DNA of 64,000 bases from Streptomyces typhae. GTDB lineage: Bacteria > Actinomycetota > Actinomycetes > Streptomycetales > Streptomycetaceae. The notes under the pieces are model-generated. The model was not told the DNA's origin. It searched no databases and saw only the letters and a program-made list of their open reading frames with translations. The stretch's first letter is position 1. The number at the start of each line of letters is the position of its first letter. Positions 44,357 through 52,754 of the stretch are shown piece after piece. Made by a program: the position numbers and the translations under genes. The stretch is taken from NCBI RefSeq assembly GCF_009755605.1, contig NZ_WPNZ01000007.1, forward strand, positions 142,158 to 206,157, read 5' to 3'.

Positions 44357-44371
44357 ACGAAACGGTTTCGT
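44357..44371. promoter_or_regulatory. Palindromic TetR operator
   Basis: ACGAAACGGTTTCGT is a perfect inverted repeat with 7-base arms around one central base, in an AT-rich patch upstream of the tetR-mmpL pair. TACGAT at about 44340-44335 (minus strand) may be the -10 box. Size and place fit a TetR site. Confidence 0.6.
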
Positions 44372-44415
44372 ACGTGTCTTGGAACACACCGTTCCGCGCG
44401 GCCGCCCGCGGAGTC

Positions 44416-44486
44416 CGCCTCCAGCCCGTCCGGCGCTCGAGGACGCGGCGCGGAGCGCCGACAGGGGGAAAGGGGCAAAGCCCCAT
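44416..44486 (+). repeat. Half copy of the dispersed inverted-repeat element
   Basis: CAGCCCGTCCGGCGCTCGAG followed by a GGCGCGGAGCGCCGA segment and a diverged GGGGCAAAGCCCC end matches the right arm of the elements at 10633-10842 and 36358-36532. It lies between divergent genes, just before the tricorn gene, and lacks a left arm. Confidence 0.7.
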
Positions 44487-44516
44487 AAGTTGCCACGCCA
44501 AGGAGTACGGAAAAGC

Positions 44517-47500
44517 ATGGGGAGGGTGACCCAGGCCTACCTGCGCTTCCCGCACGTGAGCGGCGACCACCTGTGCTTCGTGACAGAGGACGACCTCTGG
44601 GTGGCACCCCTGACCGAGGAGAGCGCGCCCGCACAACGGGCGTACCGCCTCACCGCGGACCGCACCAAGCTGGGCCACCCGAGGTTCTCCCCCGACGGCC
44701 GCCACATCGCGTACACGAGCTGGCGCAGCCTCGACCCGGAGGTCCATCTGGCGCCGGTGGACGGCGGGCCCGCGCGGCGCCTGACCTACTGGGGGTCCAC
44801 CGACACCCGGGTCTGCGGCTGGACGCCGGACGGCGACATCCTCGCCGTGTCCTCGCACGGCCAGCCGTTCTCGCACTTCTGCTGGGCCTACAGCGTGCCC
44901 ACCGACGGCTCGCCCGGCGGCAAGCTGCCGTGGGGTCCCGTCCACGACATCGCCGTCCTCGACACGGCCGGCGACGGCGGCGCGGCCGAGGGCGAGTGCG
45001 ACCGCAGGACGCTGCTGCTCACCGGCAAGCCGCCGCACGAACCGGCCGCCTGGAAGCGGTACCGCGGCGGTGCCACCGGCCGTCTCTGGCTGCACGGCGA
45101 GCGGCTGCTCGAAGACCTCGGGGGGCACCTGGACTCCCCGATGTTCGTGTCCGGGCGCATCGCGTTCCTCTCCGACCACGAGGGCGTCGGCAACCTCTAC
45201 TCCTGCCGGCACGACGGCACGGACCTGCGGCGCCACACCGACCACGACGCCTGCTACGCGCGGCACGCCGCGAGCGACGGCACCCGCGTCGTCTACCAGT
45301 GCGCGGGCGAGATCTGGCTGGTGGACGACCTGGCGGCCGACTCCGTACCGCGCCGCGTCGACATCGAGATCGGCGGTCCGCGGCCGGGCCGCCGCGTCTA
45401 CCAGGTACCGGCCTCGCGCCACCTCGACGCGCTGTCCGTGGACACCACGGGCCGCGCGAGCGCCGTCGTCGTCCGCGGCAGCCTGTACTGGCTCACCCAC
45501 CGCGACGGACCCGCCCGCACCGTCGCCGACACCCCGGGCGTACGGGTACGGCTCCCGGAGATGCTCGGCACCGGCGGGAAGGTCGCCTACGTCACGGACG
45601 CGGAGGGCGAGGACGCCATCGAGATCGCCTGTCTGCCGCGGGCCAGCGGCACCCGGGAGACGACCCGCCTTGCGGGCGGGCGGCTCGGGCGGGTGCACGA
45701 GCTGGTGTCCGACCCGGACGGCGAGCGCCTCGCGGTCGCCTCGCACGACGGGCGGCTGCTCCTCGTCACGGTGCCGGAGGACGGCGCGGACGGCCTGGAC
45801 GGCGCGGACGGCCCGGGGGCGCCGGGCGGGGTGCGCACCGTCGTCGTGGGGAGGACGGTGACGGGGGCGCCGGTGCTCGGGACCGCGCCGGAGGCGCCTC
45901 CGGAGGCGGAAGGGCAGGCAGAAGGGAAGGCGGAAGGGGAAGGGGAAGCCGCCCCCGACTGCGAAGTCACCGAGTTGATCCGTTCCGTCAACGGGCCGGT
46001 GCGCGATCTCGCGTTCTCGCCGGACGGGGCGTGGCTCACCTGGTCGCACCCGGGCATCGGCAGGTCCCTGCGGCAGATCAAGCTGGCGCGGATCGCGGGG
46101 CCGGGCGCCCCCACGGTCATCGACGTGACCAACGGCCGGTTCGAGGACGAGAACCCGGTCTTCACCCGGGACGGCCGCTATCTGGCCTTCCTGTCGTGGC
46201 GCGGCTTCGACCCGGTCTACGACGTGCACACCGGCGACCTGTCCTTCCCGCTCGGCTGCCGCCCCTACCTCGTGCCGCTGTCGTCCGCGACACCGTCGCC
46301 GTTCGCGCTGCTGCCCGACGGGCGGCCCGCGGCGGGCGGCCTTGACCCGGCCCCCGAGGACCGGGGCGGCGGCCCCGGCGAGGGCACGGTGACGGTGGAG
46401 GCGGAGGGCCTGGCCAGCCGCGTGACACCGTTCCCGGTGGCGGCGTCGAAGTACTCCGCGCTGTGCCCCGTCAGCGGCGGCGGCCTGGTCTGGCTGCGCT
46501 GGCCCATCTCGGGCGCGCTCGGCGAGACCTTCGCCAACCCGGCGGACATGTCGGGGCGTCCGACGCTGGAGTACTTCGACATCACCAAGGCCAAGAAGTA
46601 CGAACTCGTCGACCACCTGGACTGGTTCGCTCCGAGCGGGGACGGCTCGCGGCTCGTGGTCGTGGATGAGGGCGACCTGCGGGCCGTGCCGTCCACCGAG
46701 TCCGGCGACCTCGACACGACCGTCTGGATCGATCTGCGGCGCGTCCTGCACGACGTCGACCCGGCCGCCGAGTGGCGGCAGTCCTTCGAGGAGGCGGGCC
46801 GCCTCATCCGGGCCTACTTCTGGGAGCCGGGGATGTGCGGCATCGACTGGGACGCGGTGCTCGACCAGTACCGGCCGCTCGTGGCCCGCGTCGCGTCCCC
46901 CGACGAGTTCGCCGACCTGCTCCGGGAGGTCCTCGGCGAACTGGGCACCTCGCACGCCTACGTCACCGCCGCCCGCCGCAACGAGGGGCCGCCGCACTAC
47001 CAGCGGGCGATGGGCCTGCTCGGCGCCAACCTCGTGCACCGGGACGAGGGCTGGGTGGTGAAGCGGATCCTGCCCGGCGAGTCCTCCGACTCCAAGGCGC
47101 GGTCGCCGCTCGCCGGCGCCGGCATCCGGGACGGCGCGGTGCTCACCCACGTCGACGGGCGGCCCGTGGACCCGGTGACGGGCCCCTACCCGCTGCTCGC
47201 GGCGGCGGGCGGCACGACGGTCGAGCTGACCTTCCGGCCCGCGGAGGGCGGCGGCCGGGCGCGCCGGGTGGCGATCGTGCCGCTGGTCGACGAGCGGCCG
47301 CTGCGGTACCAGGACTGGGTGGCCAAGCGCCGTGACGTCGTACAGGAGTTGAGCGGCGGCCGGTGCGGCTATCTGCACATCCCCGACATGGGCGGTTCGG
47401 GGTGGGCGCAGTTCAACCGGGACCTGCGGCTCGCGATGTCGCGGCCCGCGCTGCTCGTGGACGTGCGGGGCAACGCGGGCGGCCACATCAGCGAGCTGGT

Positions 47501-47993
47501 GGTGGAGAAGCTGACCCGGAAGATCATCGGCTGGGACCTCACCCGGGACGCCCAGCCCGTGTCGTACGCGTCGAACGCCCCCCGGGGCCCGGTCGTCGCC
47601 CTCGCCGACGAGGCGACCTCCTCCGACGGCGACATGATCACGGCGGTGTTCAAGCTGCTCGGGCTCGGCCCCGTGGTGGGGCAGCGGACGTGGGGCGGGG
47701 TGGTCGGGATGACCGGGCGGCACCCGCTCGGGGACGGCACGGTCATCACGGTGCCGATGAACGCGGCGTGGTTCGACGCCTACGGCTGGTCCGTGGAGAA
47801 CCACGGCGTGGAGCCCGACCTCGCGGTGGTGCGGACGCCCCTGGACTGGGCGGAGGGGCGGCACGCGCAGCTCGCTGACGCGGTGTACCTCGCCCTGGAC
47901 CTCCTGGAGCGGCAGCCGCCCGCCGTGCCGCCCGGCTACTCGGACGTGCCCGACCGGCGCCGCCCGCCGCTGCCGCCCCGCAACGCAGAGTGA
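44517..47993 (+). CDS. Tricorn protease homologue
   Basis: A 1158-residue serine protease that in archaea forms a large complex finishing proteasomal degradation. The N-terminal two thirds are beta-propeller repeats (for example PRFSPDGRHIAYTSWRS, VFTRDGRYLAFLSWRGF), then a C1 helical region, a PDZ domain (about residues 860-930) and the S41-type catalytic core. Active-site residues seen are His near 813 (LGTSHAYV) and Ser near 1036 (ATSSDGDM), with LVDVRGNAGGHISE between them. A Glu/Gly/Ala-rich insert lies at about 460-480. ATG 44517 follows AAGGAG. Streptomycetes have proteasomes, so a downstream peptidase role is plausible. Confidence 0.94.
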   Translation: MGRVTQAYLRFPHVSGDHLCFVTEDDLWVAPLTEESAPAQRAYRLTADRTKLGHPRFSPDGRHIAYTSWRSLDPEVHLAPVDGGPARRLTYWGSTDTRVCGWTPDGDILAVSSHGQPFSHFCWAYSVPTDGSPGGKLPWGPVHDIAVLDTAGDGGAAEGECDRRTLLLTGKPPHEPAAWKRYRGGATGRLWLHGERLLEDLGGHLDSPMFVSGRIAFLSDHEGVGNLYSCRHDGTDLRRHTDHDACYARHAASDGTRVVYQCAGEIWLVDDLAADSVPRRVDIEIGGPRPGRRVYQVPASRHLDALSVDTTGRASAVVVRGSLYWLTHRDGPARTVADTPGVRVRLPEMLGTGGKVAYVTDAEGEDAIEIACLPRASGTRETTRLAGGRLGRVHELVSDPDGERLAVASHDGRLLLVTVPEDGADGLDGADGPGAPGGVRTVVVGRTVTGAPVLGTAPEAPPEAEGQAEGKAEGEGEAAPDCEVTELIRSVNGPVRDLAFSPDGAWLTWSHPGIGRSLRQIKLARIAGPGAPTVIDVTNGRFEDENPVFTRDGRYLAFLSWRGFDPVYDVHTGDLSFPLGCRPYLVPLSSATPSPFALLPDGRPAAGGLDPAPEDRGGGPGEGTVTVEAEGLASRVTPFPVAASKYSALCPVSGGGLVWLRWPISGALGETFANPADMSGRPTLEYFDITKAKKYELVDHLDWFAPSGDGSRLVVVDEGDLRAVPSTESGDLDTTVWIDLRRVLHDVDPAAEWRQSFEEAGRLIRAYFWEPGMCGIDWDAVLDQYRPLVARVASPDEFADLLREVLGELGTSHAYVTAARRNEGPPHYQRAMGLLGANLVHRDEGWVVKRILPGESSDSKARSPLAGAGIRDGAVLTHVDGRPVDPVTGPYPLLAAAGGTTVELTFRPAEGGGRARRVAIVPLVDERPLRYQDWVAKRRDVVQELSGGRCGYLHIPDMGGSGWAQFNRDLRLAMSRPALLVDVRGNAGGHISELVVEKLTRKIIGWDLTRDAQPVSYASNAPRGPVVALADEATSSDGDMITAVFKLLGLGPVVGQRTWGGVVGMTGRHPLGDGTVITVPMNAAWFDAYGWSVENHGVEPDLAVVRTPLDWAEGRHAQLADAVYLALDLLERQPPAVPPGYSDVPDRRRPPLPPRNAE

Positions 47994-48073
47994 CTGATCG
48001 ACATGCGGCCCGCGCGCCGGCGTGTGAGTCTGGTCGAGCCCCGATCCCCTCACCCATCACGGGAGTGAACTCC

Positions 48074-48286
48074 ATGGGCATCAAGGACCAGTTCCAGGAC
48101 AAGGCCAACCAGATGCGCGACAAGGCGCAGGACTCCATGGGCAAGGCGAAGGAGGAGGGCAGCGAGCGTGCCTCGCAGGCCCGCGACCGCGCCTCCAAGG
48201 CCTCCAAGGCCTCCAAGGACACGAACGACACCGACCGGGCCTCCCAGGAAGCCCAGGACAAGTTCAATCAGGACTACGACGCCTAG
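48074..48286 (+). CDS. Small charged stress-type protein
   Basis: A 70-residue, almost wholly hydrophilic helix-forming protein (MGIKDQFQDKANQMRDKAQDS, then KASKASKASKD repeats) rich in Lys, Asp, Gln, Ala and Ser. It resembles CsbD- or LEA-like small stress proteins and short antitoxin-like proteins of actinobacteria, without a decisive motif. ATG 48074 follows CACGGGAG; the longer in-frame start at 47990 overlaps the tricorn stop and is less likely. A TCACTG triplet repeat and a hairpin follow its stop. Confidence 0.75.
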   Translation: MGIKDQFQDKANQMRDKAQDSMGKAKEEGSERASQARDRASKASKASKDTNDTDRASQEAQDKFNQDYDA

Positions 48287-48343
48287 TCACTGTCACTGTC
48301 ACTGGAACTGAGCGGTGGCGGTACCGCGCTGCCGCGCAGCACA

Positions 48344-48383
48344 GAAGCGGGGCCCACCCGGTGCACGGGCGGGGCCCCGCTTC
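48344..48383. terminator. Bidirectional terminator
   Basis: A 12-bp stem (GAAGCGGGGCCC with 48372-48383) with an inner bulged helix lies between the convergent ends of the small stress gene and the SDR gene. Confidence 0.75.
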
Positions 48384-48390
48384 CGCTGCC

Positions 48391-49278
48391 TCACCCGCCG
48401 CCGCGCTCCGAGCGGGCCACCTCGTCGGCGGCCCCTCCGGCCCCGACGAGCCCCACCCGCACCCCGTCGAGGCGGGGTGCGAGCCGCCGCACCTCGCGCT
48501 GCCCCACAGTGGCGATGACCCCCGGCAGATACGGCCTGAGGCCCTGCATGCCCCGCAGCCACCACTGCGCGTACACGTGCGCGGAGCGCCGCTCGATGCC
48601 CGCGACGATCCGGTCCACCGCGGGCCCCAGCGGATACGTCTTGTTGGACGGCCACGGCAGCCGCTGCCGCATGTCGCGCATCACGTCGTCGGCGTCGGCG
48701 CCGCGCACCATGTCGGTGTCGGTCCAGGACAGATAGCCGACGCCCACCTTCACGCCCTTGTAGCCGACCTCGGCCCGCAGCGCGTGCGCGTACGCCTCGA
48801 CGCCCGACTTGGACGCGCAGTACGCGGTCATCATCGGTGCGGGCGTGATCGCGGCGAGCGAGGCGATCTGGAGGAGATAGCCGCGGCTCTCCATCAGGAG
48901 GGGCAGGAACGCCCGCGCCGTCACCGCGCTGCCTATCAGGTTGACCTCGATCACCCGCCGCCAGGCGACCGGGTCGGACGTCAGGAACGGACCCCCGCTC
49001 GCCACCCCGGCGTTGGCGACGACGATGTCGACCTTGCCGAACCGCTCCTTGACCTCCTGGGCGACGCGCGCCATCGCCTCGTGGTCGGTGACGTCGGCGT
49101 GCCAGTGGTCGGCGTCGCCGTGCAGCCGCGCGGCGACCTGCTTCAGCTCGTCCGGTTCGAGTCCGACGAGCGCCACGTGCGCGCCGCGCGCCGACAGTTT
49201 GCGGGCGAGGAGTTCACCGACTCCGCGCGCCGCTCCCGTGACGACGGCGACCTGTCCCTCAAGGCTGACCCTGCTCAC
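48391..49278 (-). CDS. Short-chain dehydrogenase/reductase
   Basis: A 295-residue classical SDR using NAD(P). The cofactor motif TGAARGVG is at about residues 14-21, NAG at about 90, and the catalytic Ser with YCASK (Tyr and Lys) at about 155-160. A C-terminal extension of about 50 residues ends in Gly/Arg. GTG 49278 overlaps the stop of the alpha/beta hydrolase (GTGA) and has GGGAGGA upstream. It is the third gene of an operon with a Baeyer-Villiger monooxygenase and a hydrolase, which suggests oxidation or reduction of an alcohol/ketone in the same pathway. Confidence 0.92.
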   Translation of the reverse strand: MSRVSLEGQVAVVTGAARGVGELLARKLSARGAHVALVGLEPDELKQVAARLHGDADHWHADVTDHEAMARVAQEVKERFGKVDIVVANAGVASGGPFLTSDPVAWRRVIEVNLIGSAVTARAFLPLLMESRGYLLQIASLAAITPAPMMTAYCASKSGVEAYAHALRAEVGYKGVKVGVGYLSWTDTDMVRGADADDVMRDMRQRLPWPSNKTYPLGPAVDRIVAGIERRSAHVYAQWWLRGMQGLRPYLPGVIATVGQREVRRLAPRLDGVRVGLVGAGGAADEVARSERGGG

Positions 49279-50252
49279 GCGTCCTCCCTCTCCCGTTGCT
49301 GTCCCTGGTGCTGCTGCCCCTGGTGGCCCCGCGCTCCTTGGGGCACGACGTACGCCTCGGCCAGTTCCGCGATCCGGTCCGTGACCGCCTCCGGTGCCTC
49401 GATCGGGGTCATGTGGCCGACGCCCGTCAGCTCGGTCAGGCCGACGCAGTGCGGCAGCGCGTCCGCGATCCGGCGGGCGTGCACCACGGGCGTGAGCCGG
49501 TCCACCGCGCCCGCGAGCACCGCCGTGGGCGCCGTCAGTTCGCCGACACCGGCGTCCAGGTGCAGCTCGCCGAGGACGTGCGCCCAGCGGTAGCGCACCA
49601 CCCGCGGGCACGCGTGCACGATCCGCGCGCACGCCTCCACCCGCTCCCGGGGCGAACCGGCGCCCATCGTGCCGTACCTGAGGACGCGCATGGCCAGCGG
49701 CGTGACCGGCCCGAGGGGCGCCCGCGCGCCCAGGACGCGGTGCGTGATCCGGGTCCGCAGCGGCCCGGCGCGCAGCGGCACCACCGTGGACTCGGCGACG
49801 AGCCGCGAACTGCCCGTGCTGCACAGCAGGACGGCCGCCGCGTGCTCCCGCACCCCCGGCCTGTCCGCCGCCGCGAGCAGGGTCATCGCGCCCATGGAGT
49901 GCCCGGCGAGCACGGCGGGTTCACCGGGCGCGAGAGTCGCGGCGAGCACGGCCTCCAGGTCGTCGGCGAGCGCCCGGGTGCTGTACCCGGCGGGCTCCAG
50001 GGGCGCCTCGCTGCGGCCGTGCCCGCGCAGGTCGTAGGCGATCACGCGGTACGTGTCCGAAAGGGCCCGCACCTGCGCCGCCCAGAAAGCCGTCGAGCAG
50101 GTCCAGCCGTGCACGAGGACGACGGCGGGCGCGTGCTCGGGCCCGTGCACCTCCACGTGCACGCGGGCGCCGTCGGCGGACACGGCCGTCAGCTCGTGCC
50201 CGGGGACGGGCGGCGCGTACGGTCCGCTGCGGACGTGCGTGAGCCTGCTCAT
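49275..50252 (-). CDS. Alpha/beta hydrolase (esterase or lactonase type)
   Basis: A 325-residue serine hydrolase. The oxyanion segment is LVHGWTCSTAFW, and the nucleophile elbow GHSMGAM is at about residues 115-121. Acid DRLTP and His GVGHMTPIEAPEAV complete the triad. The C-terminal tail is Gln/Gly/His-rich. ATG 50252 overlaps the monooxygenase stop (ATGA). Directly after a Baeyer-Villiger enzyme, an esterase that opens the ester or lactone product is the natural reading; this is inference from context. Confidence 0.92.
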   Translation of the reverse strand: MSRLTHVRSGPYAPPVPGHELTAVSADGARVHVEVHGPEHAPAVVLVHGWTCSTAFWAAQVRALSDTYRVIAYDLRGHGRSEAPLEPAGYSTRALADDLEAVLAATLAPGEPAVLAGHSMGAMTLLAAADRPGVREHAAAVLLCSTGSSRLVAESTVVPLRAGPLRTRITHRVLGARAPLGPVTPLAMRVLRYGTMGAGSPRERVEACARIVHACPRVVRYRWAHVLGELHLDAGVGELTAPTAVLAGAVDRLTPVVHARRIADALPHCVGLTELTGVGHMTPIEAPEAVTDRIAELAEAYVVPQGARGHQGQQHQGQQREREDA

Positions 50253-51790
50253 GCGGTGGCCCCCGCCCGCGCGCCCCCGGCCCTGCCCGCCGCGGCCGGC
50301 CGTGCGGCCCCGGGGGCGCGCAGGACCTCGTACTCGGAGAGGTCCACGCGCCGTGTCGCCGCGCGGAACTCCGTCGTCGTACCGGGCCACACCGTCGTGT
50401 TGACGCCGTTGTCGTCCAGGTACCAGCTGGTGCAGCCGCCGGTGTTCCACACGGTGCGCTTCATGCGCTCCTGGACCCGGTCGTTCCAGGCGTCGACGGA
50501 CCGGGGCCGGGGGTCGAGCGCGGTCCTGCCGCCGATGACGTTCAACTGGCGCATGTAGTCGGCGAGATAGTTGAGCTGGGACTCGATCATCAGGATCATC
50601 GAGGAGTTGCCGAGGCCGGTGTTCGGGCCGATGACGGTGAAGAAGTTGGGGAAGCCCGCGGCGGTCGCGCCGCGCAGCGACTTCATGCCGTCCTTCCAGC
50701 TCTCCATCAGCGTCACGCCGTCCGCGCCGACGACGCGCTCGGCGATCGGCATGTCCGTGACGTGGAAGCCGGTGCCGAAGACGATCGCGTCGACCTCGGC
50801 CGCGCTGCCGTCGGCGGCGACGACGGTCGATCCGCGCACCTCGGCGAGGCCGCTCGCGACGACGTCCACGTTGGGCTTCGCGAGCGCCGGATAGTAGGCG
50901 TTGGACAGCAGGATGCGCTTGCAGCCGATGCGGTACGTCGGCGTCAGCTTGGCCCGCAGCTCCGGGTCCTTCACGGACCGCATCATGTTGCGCTTGGCGA
51001 TCCGCTCGATCAGGCCCAGCTCGTCGGGCCGCTTGGTGAACGCCTGCACCTGGAGCTCCCTGATGCCCCACAGGATGCCCCGGCGCGCCAGCGTCGTGAA
51101 CGGCAGCTGCCGGTGCAGCCAGCGCTCCGCGCCGCTGATGGCCCGGTCCGCGCGCGGCAGGACCCACGGCGGGGTGCGCTGGAACAGCGTGAGCCGGGAC
51201 ACCTCGCGCTGGATCTCCGGCACGATCTGGATCGCGGAGGCCCCGGTGCCGACCATGGCGACGCGCTTGCCGCGCAGGTCGTAGTCGTGGTCCCAGCGGG
51301 CGGAGTGGAAGACCTTGCCGGGGAAGGTGTCGAGGCCGGGGATGTCCGGGGTCTTCGGGTCCGAGAGCGGTCCGGTGGCGGAGACCACGACGTCGGCGGA
51401 GAGCTTGCCGTCGCTGGTCTCGATCAGCCAGTGCAACGCGTCGCCGTCCCAGGTCAGCTTCAGGACCTCGGTGTTCAGGCGGATGTGCGGGCGCAGCCGG
51501 AAGGTGTCCGCCACCCCCTCCAGGTAGTCCCGGATGTGCTCCTGCCCGGAGAAGGCGCGCGGCCAGTCCGGGTTGGGCGCGAAGGAGAACGAGTAGAGGT
51601 GGGAGGGCACGTCGCAGGCGCAGCCCGGGTAGCTGTTGTCGCGCCAGGTGCCGCCCACCGCGGCGGCCCGCTCCAGGACCACGAAGTCCGTGACCCCCTC
51701 CCTGCGCAGCCGGACGGCGGCCCCGATCCCGCCGAACCCGGAGCCGATCACCGCCACCCGTACGTGTTCCACACGTTCGCTCCCGGCCAT
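50249..51790 (-). CDS. Flavin-containing Baeyer-Villiger-type monooxygenase
   Basis: A 513-residue FAD- and NADPH-dependent monooxygenase. It has the FAD motif IGSGFGGIGAA (about residues 14-24) and the NADPH motif MVGTGASAIQ (about 180-189). Between them is FPGKVFHSARWDHD, matching the Baeyer-Villiger fingerprint FxGxxxHxxxW(P/D). GGTWRDNSYPGCACD is also typical. It inserts oxygen into ketones to give esters or lactones. ATG 51790 follows GGGAGG. It is the first gene of the operon and is divergent from a MerR regulator. The true substrate is unknown. Confidence 0.93.
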   Translation of the reverse strand: MAGSERVEHVRVAVIGSGFGGIGAAVRLRREGVTDFVVLERAAAVGGTWRDNSYPGCACDVPSHLYSFSFAPNPDWPRAFSGQEHIRDYLEGVADTFRLRPHIRLNTEVLKLTWDGDALHWLIETSDGKLSADVVVSATGPLSDPKTPDIPGLDTFPGKVFHSARWDHDYDLRGKRVAMVGTGASAIQIVPEIQREVSRLTLFQRTPPWVLPRADRAISGAERWLHRQLPFTTLARRGILWGIRELQVQAFTKRPDELGLIERIAKRNMMRSVKDPELRAKLTPTYRIGCKRILLSNAYYPALAKPNVDVVASGLAEVRGSTVVAADGSAAEVDAIVFGTGFHVTDMPIAERVVGADGVTLMESWKDGMKSLRGATAAGFPNFFTVIGPNTGLGNSSMILMIESQLNYLADYMRQLNVIGGRTALDPRPRSVDAWNDRVQERMKRTVWNTGGCTSWYLDDNGVNTTVWPGTTTEFRAATRRVDLSEYEVLRAPGAARPAAAGRAGGARAGATA

Positions 51791-51816
51791 GCCGACGCCT
51801 CCCGATGCGTGACTCT

Positions 51817-51832
51817 GCCAGTAAGCACTGGC
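51817..51832. promoter_or_regulatory. Palindrome in the monooxygenase / merR intergenic region
   Basis: GCCAGT-AAGC-ACTGGC is a perfect 6-bp-arm inverted repeat 27 bases upstream of the monooxygenase start, between divergent genes. It is a candidate binding site for the MerR protein or another regulator. Confidence 0.45.
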
Positions 51833-51942
51833 GCAATGGGGAGCGTAGAACAGCCTCGTACTCATGGGTAGGGGGTGGACGGGGAAAGTTACCGGCGGTA
51901 CGGCTCCGGCGCCCCGGGGCCGCGCCGACATAGGCTGCACGC

Positions 51943-52656
51943 GTGGCAGACGAAGCGGCGGACGGAACGGCAGGCGGCGCGGGCGTACGCGAGTACCGCA
52001 TGGAGGAGCTGGCCAAGGAGGCGGGCATCACCGTGCGCACCGTCCGCTTCTACCGCGAGCGCGGGCTGATCCCGCCGCCGCGCCGCGAGGGCCGCATCGC
52101 CTGGTACGACGAGCACCACCTGGCCCGGCTCCGCACCATCGCCGCCCTCCTGGAGCGCGGCCACACCCTGAGCGGCATCGCGGAGCTCGCCGACGCCTTC
52201 GAGCACGGCAGGGACGTCGCCGAACTCCTCGGCATGGAAGGACCGTCGGAGGAGACCCCGGTCCGCCTCACCCCGCAGGAGCTGGCCGACCGGTTCGCCG
52301 GCGAGGTCACCCCGGAGAATCTGTCGGCCGCCCTCGACCTCGGCTATCTCGGCACCGACGGCGACGACATCGTGCACATCAGCCGCCGCCTCCTGGACGC
52401 GTCGGCCACCCTGGTCCGCCAGGGGATACCGCTCGCCGCCGTCCTGGAGGCGGGTCAGCGCGTACGCGAACACGCCGACGCGCTCGCGGAGTTGTTCGTG
52501 ACCGTCGTGCGCACGCACGCCCCTGAGAACACGGACGACCCGGCGGACACAGCCGTCAGCGTCGAGATGCTGCGGCCGGTCGCGAAGAGCGTGGTGGAGG
52601 CGGAGCTGTCGCTGGCGCTCGACCGGCGGATCGCGGACGAGAAACCGGCGCGGTAG
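51943..52656 (+). CDS. MerR-family transcriptional regulator
   Basis: A 237-residue MerR regulator. The winged helix-turn-helix at about residues 18-85 reads YRMEELAKEAGITVRTVRFYRERGLIPPPRREGRIAWYDEHHLARLRTI. The effector domain (about 100-237) has no metal-binding cysteines, so it senses an organic ligand or acts through its partner. GTG 51943 has no ribosome-binding site and TAGGCT ends 6 bases before it, suggesting a leaderless transcript. It is divergent from the monooxygenase operon, which it probably controls. Confidence 0.91.
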   Translation: MADEAADGTAGGAGVREYRMEELAKEAGITVRTVRFYRERGLIPPPRREGRIAWYDEHHLARLRTIAALLERGHTLSGIAELADAFEHGRDVAELLGMEGPSEETPVRLTPQELADRFAGEVTPENLSAALDLGYLGTDGDDIVHISRRLLDASATLVRQGIPLAAVLEAGQRVREHADALAELFVTVVRTHAPENTDDPADTAVSVEMLRPVAKSVVEAELSLALDRRIADEKPAR

Positions 52657-52754
52657 ACCGCGTCCCGGCGGGCGGGATCAGTGCGGGCAGACCGCGTCCC
52701 GGCGAGCGGGATCAGCGCGGGCAGACCGCGTCCCGGCGGGCGGGATCAGCGCGG
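52656..52754 (+). repeat. 34-bp tandem repeat after merR
   Basis: Three units start at 52656, 52690 and 52724, each opening GACCGCGTCCCGGCG. The array begins inside the merR stop and the last unit runs into the stop region of the convergent gene. Confidence 0.88.

Noticed and set aside
43962..48053. 1363-codon minus-strand open frame opposite the tricorn gene
   Set aside because: It is an antisense artefact of GC skew. The plus-strand frame carries the protease motifs.
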